Positions 25,992 to 35,092 are shown, counted from the stretch's first letter. The stretch is 64,000 nucleotides of DNA from Acidobacteriota bacterium (GCA_009840635.1 VXNL01000001.1:1-64000), one strand, 5' to 3'. The notes: generated by a model not told the origin, from the letters alone. A program made the numbers and translations.

Positions 25992-27679
25992 GCCGTCGCC
26001 TCCGCCATGCTGCAGCGCCGCGGGTCGCCGCAGGCGCGCCGCACCCCGTCATCGCCGATGTGGATGCCCTCGAACGAGCCGTGGTGCCAGTTCCAGGGGT
26101 TCACGACGTCGAAGTTGACGCCGCGGGCGGCCACCTTCTCGCGGATCTTCTCCGGGAAGTCCGCCTCGATCAGCACCGCGCCGGGTTTGGTGAGCGAGGG
26201 CCCGCCGAACCGCGGCCGGTTCACCGAGTCCCCGACCGGCACCCCGAACTGCAGCACGTTGAGGCTGTTCTGCAGGACGTTCTGGAGCAGGCTGACGCTC
26301 GGCGAACCGGACGCCATCACCGGGCGGTTGCCCCGGAAGATGACGTTCGGCGCGACGTAGGCCGAGATCCGGTGGCCGGGTTTCGGCATCACCCGCAGGA
26401 AGTGGGCGCCCGCGGCGCAGATGCTCACCCCGCCGGCGAAGAGGCCGTTGCTCCACGGGTAGGACATGCACGAGTGGAGGATGGTCGAGACGTTCCCCGC
26501 CGCGTCCACCACCGTCACGTGATTGCTGCCCGCCGGCGGGGGCGGCTCCCCGGAGCCCGCGACCGGGTGCCCCATCTGGAGCAGGTCGAACCGCATTTTC
26601 GCGTAGTCCTTGGAGAGGATCGTCTCGAGCGGCAGCGGGTGGCTCTCCGGGTCGTTCTGCCGGCCGCCCTCGGTATAGACGAGGTGGCTGATCCGGATCA
26701 TCTGCAGCAGGCTCTCCGCCGATTCGGTCGGCGGCCCGAGTCCCTCCAGGTCGAGGAACTCCAGCATGTGGAGCATCTCGATGATGTGCGTCCCGCCGTT
26801 GTCGGGCGGGGGAGAGCCGGCGATCCGGAGATCCCGGTAGGAGCCCCACGCCGGCTCCTGCCAGCGCGGCTCCCAGCGCTCGAAGTCCTCGCGGGTGAGG
26901 ACGCCGCCGTTCGCCTGGACGACCTCGCAGACCTCCTTCGCGAAGTCCCCCCGGTAAAAGAAGTCGTTGCCCTCTTCCGCGAGGCGCTCGAGGGTGTCCG
27001 CGGCCTCCTTCTGGTAGAGCGTCGCGCCGGGACGGGGGATCGCGTTCCCGTCGAAGAAGATCTCGCGGCCCGCCGGCGTGCGGCCGATCTTGTCGGACTG
27101 GATGAAGACCTCGCCCCAGAGGAACGGGTGCATCTCGAACCCGTCCCGGGCATAGGTGATCGCGTCGGCCATCAGGTCCTTCCGGGAAAGCGAGCCGTGG
27201 CGGTCGTGGGCCGCCTCGAAACCGCCCCACCAGCCCGGCACCGCCACTCCGCGGCCGCCGGCCAGGTCGTGGACGCCGTAGCCGGGAAGCGGCGCCATGG
27301 GCGTGTTCACGTTGCCGTTGACGTAGGTGGTCTCGCCGGTCGCCTGGTCGAAGTACATCTGGGACAGGCAGCCGGTGATGGTGGTCATGTGCGGCTCGAC
27401 CACCGTCTGGGTGATCGAGGCCGCGAGCGCCGCGTCGCAGGCGTTCCCGCCGCGCTTCAGGACGTCGATCGCGGCGCGGGTGGCGAGCGGGTGCGAGGTG
27501 ATCGCCATCCCGCCCGCGCCCTCGGCCGGGGCCTTCCTGCCGAAGTGGGCGAGCTCGATGAGGCGCTGGCGTTCCGCGGCGTCGGGCGCGGCGGTTGCGC
27601 GCGATGCCGGGAGTGCGGCGCCGGCGATGCCGGCCGCGGTGGCGCCGAGGAAGGTTCTGCGGGACGTGCGGAGTTTCAT
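25988..27679 (-). CDS. Tat-exported gamma-glutamyltransferase family protein
   Basis: The leader MKLRTSRRTFLGATAAGIAG carries a Tat motif. The Ntn-hydrolase fold is recognisable from GGMAITSHPLATRAAIDVL, GGNACDAALAAS and PPPDNGGTHIIEMLHMLE. In gamma-glutamyltransferases the small subunit starts at a Thr in the TTHxSVVD motif; here the aligned segment is GSNHVTVVDAAGN, with Ser at the nucleophile position. Ser can in principle act as Ntn nucleophile, but activity and self-cleavage are uncertain. Length (563) is normal. It is translationally coupled to the amidohydrolase downstream. Confidence 0.85.
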   Translation of the reverse strand: MKLRTSRRTFLGATAAGIAGAALPASRATAAPDAAERQRLIELAHFGRKAPAEGAGGMAITSHPLATRAAIDVLKRGGNACDAALAASITQTVVEPHMTTITGCLSQMYFDQATGETTYVNGNVNTPMAPLPGYGVHDLAGGRGVAVPGWWGGFEAAHDRHGSLSRKDLMADAITYARDGFEMHPFLWGEVFIQSDKIGRTPAGREIFFDGNAIPRPGATLYQKEAADTLERLAEEGNDFFYRGDFAKEVCEVVQANGGVLTREDFERWEPRWQEPAWGSYRDLRIAGSPPPDNGGTHIIEMLHMLEFLDLEGLGPPTESAESLLQMIRISHLVYTEGGRQNDPESHPLPLETILSKDYAKMRFDLLQMGHPVAGSGEPPPPAGSNHVTVVDAAGNVSTILHSCMSYPWSNGLFAGGVSICAAGAHFLRVMPKPGHRISAYVAPNVIFRGNRPVMASGSPSVSLLQNVLQNSLNVLQFGVPVGDSVNRPRFGGPSLTKPGAVLIEADFPEKIREKVAARGVNFDVVNPWNWHHGSFEGIHIGDDGVRRACGDPRRCSMAEATA

Positions 27680-27741
27680 GCGGGGACCTCCGGGGGGAAG
27701 CGCGAACCTACCAGACCCGCGGGCGAGGTTTCTCGCCGGCC

Positions 27742-27917
27742 AGATGTCGCATTAACCCGGTCGGCGGCGACGTACATGCAGCATTAGCGGAGCCGGCTGG
27801 CCCGCTACATGTAGCAATAGCGCCCCCTCCGCGAAGAACATGTAGCACTAGCGGAGCCGGCTGGCCCGCTACATGTAGCACGAGCGCCCCCTCCGGGAGG
27901 AACATGTAGCACTAGCG
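27742..27917. repeat. Phased array of six ACATGTAGCA motifs (64-bp tandem unit)
   Basis: A 64-bp unit starting at 27774 recurs at 27838 and partly at 27902. Within it a 16-base motif (ACATGTAGCAnTAGCG) starts at 27742 (degenerate), 27774, 27807, 27838, 27871 and 27902, so spacing alternates 31-33 bases, about three helical turns. Two copies sit in the perfect palindrome GCTACATGTAGC. The array occupies a gene-free stretch upstream of the Tat gamma-glutamyltransferase gene. Confidence 0.85.
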
Positions 27918-28078
27918 GGGCCGGCTGAACGCAACTCCCTGCAGTCGCCACGCCTCGCGAGTGCTGGCGTGATCTGGAGCCGGCCTGATCCGTCTCCGTT
28001 CTTCCGGCTGGCGTTCCGCGCTTTTACCGCCCTCCTGCTCGCTCGGCCTTGCGCGCTCTCGCGGGCCTGCGGCCCGCG

Positions 28079-28107
28079 GTGCCGGCTGAAGCCGGCGTTC
28101 CAAGCCG
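28079..28107. repeat. REP-like hairpin copy after the TPR gene
   Basis: A reverse copy begins five bases beyond the TPR gene stop, adjoining the palindrome CGGGCCTGCGGCCCG. The stretch 27918-28078 between it and the ACATGTAGCA array shows no gene. Confidence 0.85.
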
Positions 28108-28112
28108 GTGCG

Positions 28113-28853
28113 CTACTGGCTCTCCAGGTCCGGGAGCAGGCTTTCGCGGACCCAGGCGAAACCGGGCTCCAGCTCCAGCGCCCGCTCGTACGCCGCGCGG
28201 GCCTGGTCGTGCTCGTTCTCCCGCGCGTACGACAGTCCGAGGAAGGCGTGCGCCTCCGGCTCGCCCCACCAGAAGGCCCCCTCGGGCGCGCCCTCGGCGA
28301 AGCGCGCTATCGCCGCCTCCAGGTTCTGCCGCGCCTCCTCCTTGTTCCCGAAGGGGCCCGGCGCCATGAGCTGGTTGACCCCCTTCAGGTAGAGCGGCCG
28401 CGGATCGTCGGGCGCCAGCTCGAGGGCCCGGTCCAGCGTCTCCCCGGCCCTCCAGCCGAAGCGCATCCCGGACATCATCCCGGTGATCCGCGCCTGGTAG
28501 ACCTGGGACAGGACGAGGTGCGCGGCGGCGTCGTTCGGGTCGGCCTCGATCCGCGCCTTCATCAACGACTCCGCCTCCTCCAGCAGCGGCTTGCGGACCC
28601 GCTCGTGCCGCCGCTTCGTCTGCCGATCCACGCCGCGGATCCGGTGCATGCCGGCGACCCGCCAGAGCGCCCAGGCGCGGGTAACGTCGTCCGCCTCGCC
28701 CAACGCTTCGAGCGCTTCCCGTCCTGCGGCCGGCTCGCCCGCGTAGTAGGCGCGCTCGATGGCAAGCAGCGACGGATCGGGGGAACTCTGGGCGGCAGCG
28801 GGAGTCCCGATCGCCAACGCCCCCAGCAGCCATCCCGTTCGGGCAAGCAACAT
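28113..28853 (-). CDS. Exported TPR-repeat protein
   Basis: This 246-residue protein has a signal peptide (LLGALAIGTPAAAQ) and TPR-like helices, clearest at ARIEADPNDAAAHLVLSQVY, LDRALELAPDDPRPLYLKG and ARAAYERALELEPGFAWV. It is probably a periplasmic scaffold. The ATG at 28853 lies 11 bases after the amidohydrolase stop, making it the last gene of the ABC-exporter operon. No catalytic motif is present. Confidence 0.75.
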   Translation of the reverse strand: MLLARTGWLLGALAIGTPAAAQSSPDPSLLAIERAYYAGEPAAGREALEALGEADDVTRAWALWRVAGMHRIRGVDRQTKRRHERVRKPLLEEAESLMKARIEADPNDAAAHLVLSQVYQARITGMMSGMRFGWRAGETLDRALELAPDDPRPLYLKGVNQLMAPGPFGNKEEARQNLEAAIARFAEGAPEGAFWWGEPEAHAFLGLSYARENEHDQARAAYERALELEPGFAWVRESLLPDLESQ

Positions 28854-28864
28854 GGACCCCACCC

Positions 28865-30679
28865 TCACCGGATCTCCACGTCGTCCAGTTCGAAGGCGAA
28901 CTCCCGGGGATCGCCGGTGGCTACGAACGAGAGGCCCGCGATGATGCCGGGATTGGCGCTTTCGAACCGTTCCAGCGGGATCTCGACCTCGGTCCATTCC
29001 GGCGGCGCGGTGAAGGGGACGCTACCGGGAGCGGTGGACTGCGGAGCGGCGCCGAACAACTGCACGGCGTAGTCCCCCCCGTCGCCACGGACCCGGAAGC
29101 GGACAACCTGCCGGCCGGTGAAGTCCACCGGCTGCAGCCGTTCCTCGCCCGGGGACCAGATCGCCCCGGCCCAGAGGAAGACGAAACCCGGCACGAGCGC
29201 GCCCTCAACGTGCAGCGCGCCGTCGCGGGCCGACAACGTTGCGTGGGAAGACCCGCCGCGGAGCGAATCGGCCGTCTCCTGCCAGTCGAGGCCGAAGCTG
29301 GCTTCGACCCCATCCATGAAATCGGAGATGAGGTAGAGGTCGGGCGCCTTCGGGTAGCTCGCCACCCACGCGGCCTCCACCGGGAACCCGTCCTTCCAGA
29401 CGCCCGCGATGGCCGTGCTTCGGCTCAGGTCATTCTCCAGATCGCCGGCAACGAGCAGCAGGTCGGCGATCCGGCCGCGCGCGAGCCGTCCCCGGTCCTC
29501 GATTCCGAAGGCGTCGGCGGCCACTCCGGTCGCCGCCGCCAGGGCCTCGGCGGCGCTGAGCCCGGCGCGCTCCAGCAGCCGCATCTCGCCATGCATCGAG
29601 ATCCCGAATCCGGTCCCCGGGTTCGGCGCGTCGGTCCCCGCAAGGATCCGCACTCCCGCCGCGTGAAGCCGGCGGACGCTCTCGACGGCCGCCTCGCTGC
29701 TCCCGACCGGCCGGGGAAACGTCTGCGCGAGCGTCTGGCGCTGCATCGGCGAAACGTGCTCGGGCTCGGTCGCCTCCAACAGCTCCGGCCCCATGGACTC
29801 CCCCGCCGCGGCGACCCGCACCGAGAGCGTCGGGATCACGAACACCCCGGCTTCGGCGAAACGGGCCGCGTCCGCTTCCGAGATCACTTCGTCGCCCCAG
29901 ACGTGAACGAGCCCGTCGATGCCCATGTCGAGCGCCGCGAGCCCGTGCTCGAGCGTGCTGACGTGAATGACCGCGAGCAGCTCCTCGGCGTGCGCAGCCT
30001 CGATGACCGCCGCGATCGTCTCGCGGTCGAGCGTCGGAATGTCCGCGCCGAAGGTGCCGCCGTCCTCCCAGACGATCTTGATCCAGTCGGCGCCCTCCTC
30101 CTTGCGCGCCGCGACGAACGCAGGTGCCTCGCCGGGACTGGTCAGCGTCTCCACCGGCACCCCGAACTGGGTGCCGTGTCCCCCGGGCGCGGTGGCGAGA
30201 TTCCCGGCGGAGAACAGGTCGGCCTCGTCGGTGCGGGCGAGGCTCTCGCGGGCCGGCCGCTTCATCGCCGCCAGGGACGGCTGCGTGAACTGGTCGAAGA
30301 CCGTGGTCACGCCGAAGCGCAGAGAGTCGTTCAGCACCATCCCGTAGGTGTGGGTGTGGGCGTCGATCAGGCCCGGGAGCAGCGTGTGGCCGCGGCCGTC
30401 CACCCGGGGGAGGTCATCGGGCAGGCGGAGCCGCTGCCCCACCGCGCGGATGCGGCCGTCCTCGACCCGAACGTCGCGGTGCGGCCGGAACTCCTCCCCG
30501 TCGAACACGGTCACGTTCACCACCGCGAAGTTCGTCTCCGGGAGCGGCCCGCCGGGCGGGTCCGCCGGTTCCGGCACCGGAAGGACCATCAGGACGCCGG
30601 CGAACACGGCGACCGCGACCGCCGCGATCCAGGGGTCGCGGCGCCAGGGGGAACGCTCGTCGCCTGCCATGCCGGTCAT
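28865..30679 (-). CDS. Amidohydrolase fused to a CIA30-like domain
   Basis: A 604-residue protein with an N-terminal membrane anchor or signal (WIAAVAVAVFAGVLMVLPV). The amidohydrolase domain spans about 50-420, with HxH in LIDAHTHTY, the possible Lys ligand in WIKIVWEDGG, AVIHVST and ILAGTDAPNPG. Residues about 430-604 form a CIA30-like galactose-binding-fold domain (YLISDFMDGVEASFGLDW, GFVFLWAGAIWSPG). Proteins joining these two domains occur in Acidobacteriota-type genomes. The ATG at 30679 overlaps the permease stop by four bases, which settles the start. Confidence 0.8.
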   Translation of the reverse strand: MTGMAGDERSPWRRDPWIAAVAVAVFAGVLMVLPVPEPADPPGGPLPETNFAVVNVTVFDGEEFRPHRDVRVEDGRIRAVGQRLRLPDDLPRVDGRGHTLLPGLIDAHTHTYGMVLNDSLRFGVTTVFDQFTQPSLAAMKRPARESLARTDEADLFSAGNLATAPGGHGTQFGVPVETLTSPGEAPAFVAARKEEGADWIKIVWEDGGTFGADIPTLDRETIAAVIEAAHAEELLAVIHVSTLEHGLAALDMGIDGLVHVWGDEVISEADAARFAEAGVFVIPTLSVRVAAAGESMGPELLEATEPEHVSPMQRQTLAQTFPRPVGSSEAAVESVRRLHAAGVRILAGTDAPNPGTGFGISMHGEMRLLERAGLSAAEALAAATGVAADAFGIEDRGRLARGRIADLLLVAGDLENDLSRSTAIAGVWKDGFPVEAAWVASYPKAPDLYLISDFMDGVEASFGLDWQETADSLRGGSSHATLSARDGALHVEGALVPGFVFLWAGAIWSPGEERLQPVDFTGRQVVRFRVRGDGGDYAVQLFGAAPQSTAPGSVPFTAPPEWTEVEIPLERFESANPGIIAGLSFVATGDPREFAFELDDVEIR

Positions 30680-31455
30680 CGCCCCGAGAACCGCCGGAAC
30701 CCCGCCGCCGCCACCGCGAGACAGACCGCCGTCTGCCCGGCCAGCAGCGCGAGGTGGAACCACAGCGGCCGTCCCAGATCGAGATCGATCGTCCTGAGCG
30801 CCAGTTGGCCGAGGTGGTAGGCCGGGAAGACGTTCGCGAAGTCCTGCAGGAACCCGGGCAGCATGGAGATCGGGAACCACAGGCCGGAGAGCACCGACAT
30901 GGCGATGAACACCAGGTTCACCACGGCCACCGCCGCCTGCTGCTTCGCCCAGGCGCCGATCGCCAGCCCGACGGCGCTGAACGGCAGGGCGGCAGCGAGG
31001 ACGACGCCGGCGAGAGAGAACCACTGCCCGCGGTGGAGCTCGACCCCGGCAGCGAATCCGGCGAGGAGGAACAGCAAGAGCACCACGACCGCCCCGAAGA
31101 TGGCGGCCGTGCCCACCCGGGCGAAGAGGTAGGCGGCCGTCGGCATGGGAGTGGTCCGCTTCAGCAGGAGGGCGCCGGTGTCGCGCTCCTGCGCGAGTCC
31201 CACCCCGAAGCCGAAGATCGACGGCGCGAGAACGCCGAAGACGCCGTAGGTCGCGAGCATGTAGGTCGGGCCCGTGAGCGACGGTCCGCCCGCCTGGAAG
31301 AGAACGGCGAAGAAGAAGTAGAAGAACAGCGGGAAGAGCAGCGTCGGGACGGCGAACGCGGGCAGCCGCAGGGAGCTCAGGAACTGGAACCGCGTCTCCA
31401 AAAGCGCGATCCGGAGGTGCCAGAGGAGGCCGTGGCGCGCGGTGTCGACTGTCAC
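30676..31455 (-). CDS. ABC-2 type transporter permease
   Basis: This 259-residue integral membrane protein has six predicted segments in the ABC-2 layout (VPTLLFPLFFYFFFAVLF, AAIFGAVVVLLLFLLAGFAAG) and the conserved C-terminal LWFPISMLPGFLQDFANVFP. It starts with GTG directly after the ATPase stop. With that ATPase it forms an exporter whose cargo is unknown; Nod/daunorubicin-type exporters share this design. Confidence 0.85.
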   Translation of the reverse strand: MTVDTARHGLLWHLRIALLETRFQFLSSLRLPAFAVPTLLFPLFFYFFFAVLFQAGGPSLTGPTYMLATYGVFGVLAPSIFGFGVGLAQERDTGALLLKRTTPMPTAAYLFARVGTAAIFGAVVVLLLFLLAGFAAGVELHRGQWFSLAGVVLAAALPFSAVGLAIGAWAKQQAAVAVVNLVFIAMSVLSGLWFPISMLPGFLQDFANVFPAYHLGQLALRTIDLDLGRPLWFHLALLAGQTAVCLAVAAAGFRRFSGR

Positions 31456-32433
31456 TTACGCCTCCCCCTCCGGCTCGGCGCCGTCGCCGGTGAGCGCGAG
31501 GAACGCCTCCTCGAGCCCGACGCCGGCCACGGTCAGGTCGCCGAGTTCCGGGTCGAGCGCGAACATCCGCCGGAGCACCGCTTCCGGTTCGGCGGTCACG
31601 ACCTCGAGGTGCTGCCCCTTCATCTCCGCCCCTGCGGCTTCCGGGAAGGAACGCGCCGTTTCGGTGCTGATCGTCGTGACGCAGCGCACCACCCGTCCAG
31701 CGGTCCGGGACTTGATCTCCTCCGGGCTGCCTTCGGCGATCAGCCGGCCGCGGTGGATCACCGCGATCCGGTCGGCGAGCGCGTCCGCCTCCTCCAGGTA
31801 GTGCGTGGTGAGGACGGCGGTGCGGCCGGCCGCCTTGAGCCCCCGGATCTCGTCCCAGAGGCGACGGCGGCCGTCCAGGTCCAGCCCCGCGGTCGGCTCG
31901 TCGAGGAACACGAGCTCGGGGTTGCCCGCAAGCGCCAGCGCGAACATCACCCGCTGTTTCTGCCCGCCGGAGAGCTTTCCGAAGCGCCGGTCGCGGAGTT
32001 CCTGAAGCCCCGCCATTTCGAGCAGACGTTCGGTTGGCAGGGGCGACGGGTAGTAGGCGCGAAAGAGCGCCAGGTGCTCCCCGACGGTGAGCGTCTCGGG
32101 GACGCCCGAGACCTGCAGCATCGCGCCACGCCGTAGGCGGACCTCCGCGGCGTCCGGAGCGCTGCCGAAGACCCGGGCGGCCCCGGTCTGGAGGGTCAGG
32201 GTCCCGAGCAGCAGGCTGACCGCGGTGGTCTTGCCGGCCCCGTTTGGGCCCAGCACTGCCAGCACCTCGCCCTCGCGGACTTCGAGATCGAGCCGGTCGA
32301 GCGCGAGCACATCCCCGTAGCGGTGGCTGACGCCGGCGAGGCGCGCAAGGGCGGAATCGGATGCTGAGGGGAGGGCCAAAGCGGACAGGATCGTGACACG
32401 ATCGCCGTCTGCCGATGAATACGCCGCCGTCAC
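31456..32433 (-). CDS. ABC transporter ATP-binding protein
   Basis: This is an ABC-2-type ATPase. Walker A is GPNGAGKTT, the signature LSGGQKQR, Walker B LVFLDEP, and the switch His is in LTTHYLEEAD. GTG 32433 gives 325 residues; TTG 32379 is an alternative that removes an unconserved N-terminus and would place two palindromes upstream of the gene. It heads a four-gene operon (ATPase, permease, amidohydrolase-CIA30, TPR). Confidence 0.87.
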   Translation of the reverse strand: MTAAYSSADGDRVTILSALALPSASDSALARLAGVSHRYGDVLALDRLDLEVREGEVLAVLGPNGAGKTTAVSLLLGTLTLQTGAARVFGSAPDAAEVRLRRGAMLQVSGVPETLTVGEHLALFRAYYPSPLPTERLLEMAGLQELRDRRFGKLSGGQKQRVMFALALAGNPELVFLDEPTAGLDLDGRRRLWDEIRGLKAAGRTAVLTTHYLEEADALADRIAVIHRGRLIAEGSPEEIKSRTAGRVVRCVTTISTETARSFPEAAGAEMKGQHLEVVTAEPEAVLRRMFALDPELGDLTVAGVGLEEAFLALTGDGAEPEGEA

Positions 32434-32438
32434 GGCGG
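32389..32438. promoter_or_regulatory. Two palindromes between the ABC operon and the CoxL-like gene
   Basis: GATCGTGACACGATC (32389-32403) and CCGCCGTCACGGCGG (32424-32438) are perfect 15-base palindromes, 35 bases centre to centre, between divergent genes. A TAGAAT -10-like hexamer at 32468 points toward the CoxL-like gene. They could be operators, though the longer ATPase start would put them inside its coding sequence. Confidence 0.4.
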
Positions 32439-32501
32439 TATTACAGGGTCTCCGGCAGACACCGCACTAGAATCGCTCCCCTTCGGACGGCGCACCCAGA
32501 C

Positions 32502-34823
32502 TTGGCGATCAGAACCCAGACCATCGGCGAGCGGGTCCGGAGGCGGGAAGATCCCCGCCTGGTCACGGGCCAGGCGCTCTACACGCCGGACATCCCGCTT
32601 CCCGGCGCGCTGCATCTCGCGGTGGTGCGGAGCCCTTACCCGCACGCCGAGATCGTCTCGATCGAGACGGAAGAAGCCGCCGCCGCACCCGGAGTGGCCG
32701 GGGTGTTCACCGCCGCGGACATCCTCCCGACGCTGAAGCGGCCCTTCCCGGTGGCCAAGGCCCCCGACGGCGGCGCGTTCACCGAACTGCACGTCCCCGC
32801 CCGCTGGGCGCTCGCCGACAAGAAGGTGCTCACCGTCGGGGATCCGGTGGTGGCCGTGGTCGCGGAAACCGCCGAGCAGGCGGTCGACGCCGCGGCGGTC
32901 GTGGACGTGGACTACCGGGACCTTCCCGGCGCCGGCGATTCCCGGGCGGCGCGCGCCGAGGGCGCGGAGCCGCTCTACGACAACGTCGAGGGGAACCGTG
33001 CGTTCGTCTGGGAACTCCACCCCGAAGGCGCGCCCGAGGCGGCGCACGGGGAAGTCGAGCTCTCGCTCGATTTCCGGATCCAGCGGCTCATCCCGAGTGC
33101 GATGGAGGCGCGGGCGGTCGCGGCCCGGGTGGATGGCGACCGGGTGACCATGTGGACCTCCACCCAGTCCGCGCACCGCGTCAAGTCGAGCGTGGCGCGC
33201 ATCCTGGGGATCCGCGAGGAGCGCCTCCGGACCATCGCCCCCGAGGTGGGCGGCGGGTTCGGCGCCAAGGCGAACCTCTACGCCGAAGAGGTGCTGGTCC
33301 CCTGGCTGGCGCTGAAACTCGGCCGGCCGGTCCGCTGGTTCGCGACCCGCACCGAGGACTTCCAGACCACCACCCACGGCCGCAACCTGTTCGTGACCCT
33401 GGACGTCGCGGCCGATCGGGACGGACGGGTCCGCCACTGCGACGTGGACGTCCTCTACGACTCGGGCGCCTACTTCAGCCGGCCCGGGCCGACCACGCCG
33501 TCGCTCACCGGAGCGATGATCGTGGGGCCCTACGACGTCGCCACCGCCCACGCCCACGCCGTCGGCGCCTTCACCAACACCGCGCCGAACGAGCCCTACC
33601 GCGGCTCCGGCCGCCCGGAGGCCACCTACCTGATCGAGCGGGCGCTCGACGTGCTGGCCGGACGGCTGGGGATCGATCCCGCGGAGATCCGCCGCCGCAA
33701 CCTGATCCCGCCGCACAAGTTCCCCTACCGGACGGCGACCGGCCTCACCTACGACAGCGGCGAGTACGAGAAGGCGCTCGACAAGGCCCTCGAGGCCGGC
33801 GACTACGCCGGGCTCCGCGCCGAGCAGGCCCGGCGGCGCGCGGAAGGCGGCAAGCCGCTCGGCATCGGCCTCGCCTGCTACGTGGAGATCTGCGGTTTCG
33901 GGCCGTGGGAGGCGGGCGGTGTCACGGTGGAGCCCGACGGCGCGGTCACGGTGCGCAGCGGGACGTCCCCGCACGGGCAGGGACACGAGACCGCCTGGGC
34001 GCAGATCGCCGCCGACCAGCTTGGGGTTTCGCTGGACGACGTGACCGTGCTCCACGGCGACACCGACGAATGCCCGCGCGGGATCGGCACCTTCGGGAGC
34101 CGGAGCGCCCCGGTGGGAGGAGCCGCGATCTTCAACAACTCCGAAACGGTGCGCGAAAAGGCGAAGGCGCTCGCCGCCCGGCTCCTCGAGGCGGCCACCG
34201 AGGACATCCGCTTCGAGGACGGCCGCTTCTTCGTCGCCGGCTCACCCGCGCGCGCCGTCGGGTGGTCCGAAATCGCGGCGTTCGCCTACTCGGCGGAGGC
34301 GCCCGAGGGAAGCGCGGCGGAACTCACCGCCGACGTGGACTTCAAGCCACCCGGCGAGACCTTTCCCTTCGGGACCCACCTCTGCGCCGTGGAGATCGAC
34401 CCGGATACCGGTGCCGTCGAGATCGTTCGCTACATCTCGGTGGACGACTGCGGCAAGGTCATCAACCCATTGCTCGCCGAGGGCCAGGTCCACGGGGGAC
34501 TCGCGCAGGGCATCGCCCAGGCGCTCTACGAGGATGCGGTGTATGACGAGGGCGGCAACCTGCTGACCCCAACGTTCCTCGAGTACGCCGTCCCCCGCGC
34601 CGACATGCTGCCGAAGTACGAACTGCACCGCACCGTCACCCCGACACCGGTGAATCCCCTCGGCGTGAAGGGAATCGGCGAGGCCGCCACCATCGGCTCC
34701 ACGCCCGCCGTCTGCAACGCGGTGATGGACGCGCTACGCCCGTTCGGGGTCGAGCACCTCGACACCCCGCTCACGCCCGAGAAGGTCTGGCGCGCGATGC
34801 AGTCCGGCGGATCAACCGACTGA
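32502..34823 (+). CDS. Xanthine dehydrogenase/CO-dehydrogenase-family molybdopterin large subunit (CoxL form II-like)
   Basis: This 773-residue protein binds molybdopterin-cytosine dinucleotide in aldehyde oxidase/CO dehydrogenase relatives. It starts ERVRRREDPRLVTGQALYTPD. Key blocks are GGGFGAKANLY, PYRGSGRPEATYL (form II AYRGAGR type, not the AYRCSFR of true CO dehydrogenase), SPHGQGHETAWAQI and GVKGIGEAATIGS with the catalytic Glu. TTG 32502 is chosen because an earlier in-frame ATG overlaps the divergent ATPase. No FAD (CoxM) or 2Fe-2S (CoxS) subunit gene is adjacent, so it is orphaned here. Confidence 0.85.
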   Translation: MAIRTQTIGERVRRREDPRLVTGQALYTPDIPLPGALHLAVVRSPYPHAEIVSIETEEAAAAPGVAGVFTAADILPTLKRPFPVAKAPDGGAFTELHVPARWALADKKVLTVGDPVVAVVAETAEQAVDAAAVVDVDYRDLPGAGDSRAARAEGAEPLYDNVEGNRAFVWELHPEGAPEAAHGEVELSLDFRIQRLIPSAMEARAVAARVDGDRVTMWTSTQSAHRVKSSVARILGIREERLRTIAPEVGGGFGAKANLYAEEVLVPWLALKLGRPVRWFATRTEDFQTTTHGRNLFVTLDVAADRDGRVRHCDVDVLYDSGAYFSRPGPTTPSLTGAMIVGPYDVATAHAHAVGAFTNTAPNEPYRGSGRPEATYLIERALDVLAGRLGIDPAEIRRRNLIPPHKFPYRTATGLTYDSGEYEKALDKALEAGDYAGLRAEQARRRAEGGKPLGIGLACYVEICGFGPWEAGGVTVEPDGAVTVRSGTSPHGQGHETAWAQIAADQLGVSLDDVTVLHGDTDECPRGIGTFGSRSAPVGGAAIFNNSETVREKAKALAARLLEAATEDIRFEDGRFFVAGSPARAVGWSEIAAFAYSAEAPEGSAAELTADVDFKPPGETFPFGTHLCAVEIDPDTGAVEIVRYISVDDCGKVINPLLAEGQVHGGLAQGIAQALYEDAVYDEGGNLLTPTFLEYAVPRADMLPKYELHRTVTPTPVNPLGVKGIGEAATIGSTPAVCNAVMDALRPFGVEHLDTPLTPEKVWRAMQSGGSTD

Positions 34824-34826
34824 ACC

Positions 34827-35092
34827 GGCTTGGAACGCCGGCTTCAGCCGGCACGCACGGTGCTCCGCACCGCGCACTCGCGACGCTGATCCGCGCGATG
34901 ACCCTTTCCTCCGCGTCGACCTGAACGGACAGGAACTTGCTCCACGGAGTTCCACCAGGGCGATTAGCGATGCGCCCTTCCGCGGCCCGGAGGGCCGCGG
35001 GTACCGGTCTGGAGACCGGCGTTCCAGGCCGTTCCGCTGTGCGGCTGAGCGGGCCTCCGGCCCGCGTGCCGGTCTGAAGACCGGCGCTCCCT
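34827..35092. repeat. Three REP-like hairpin copies
   Basis: Copies lie at 34827-34854 (forward, three bases after the CoxL-like stop), 34998-35028 (reverse, GTCTGGAGACC variant) and 35065-35092 (reverse). Partner palindromes such as GGTGCTCCGCACC and GGCCCGGAGGGCC adjoin them. These are the last copies before a 22-kb stretch with none. The gap 35093-35265 holds nothing I recognise. Confidence 0.85.

Noticed and set aside
27742..27917. Possible CRISPR array
   Set aside because: The conserved motif is too short and the intervening sequences are themselves repeated, so there are no unique spacers, and no cas gene is nearby.
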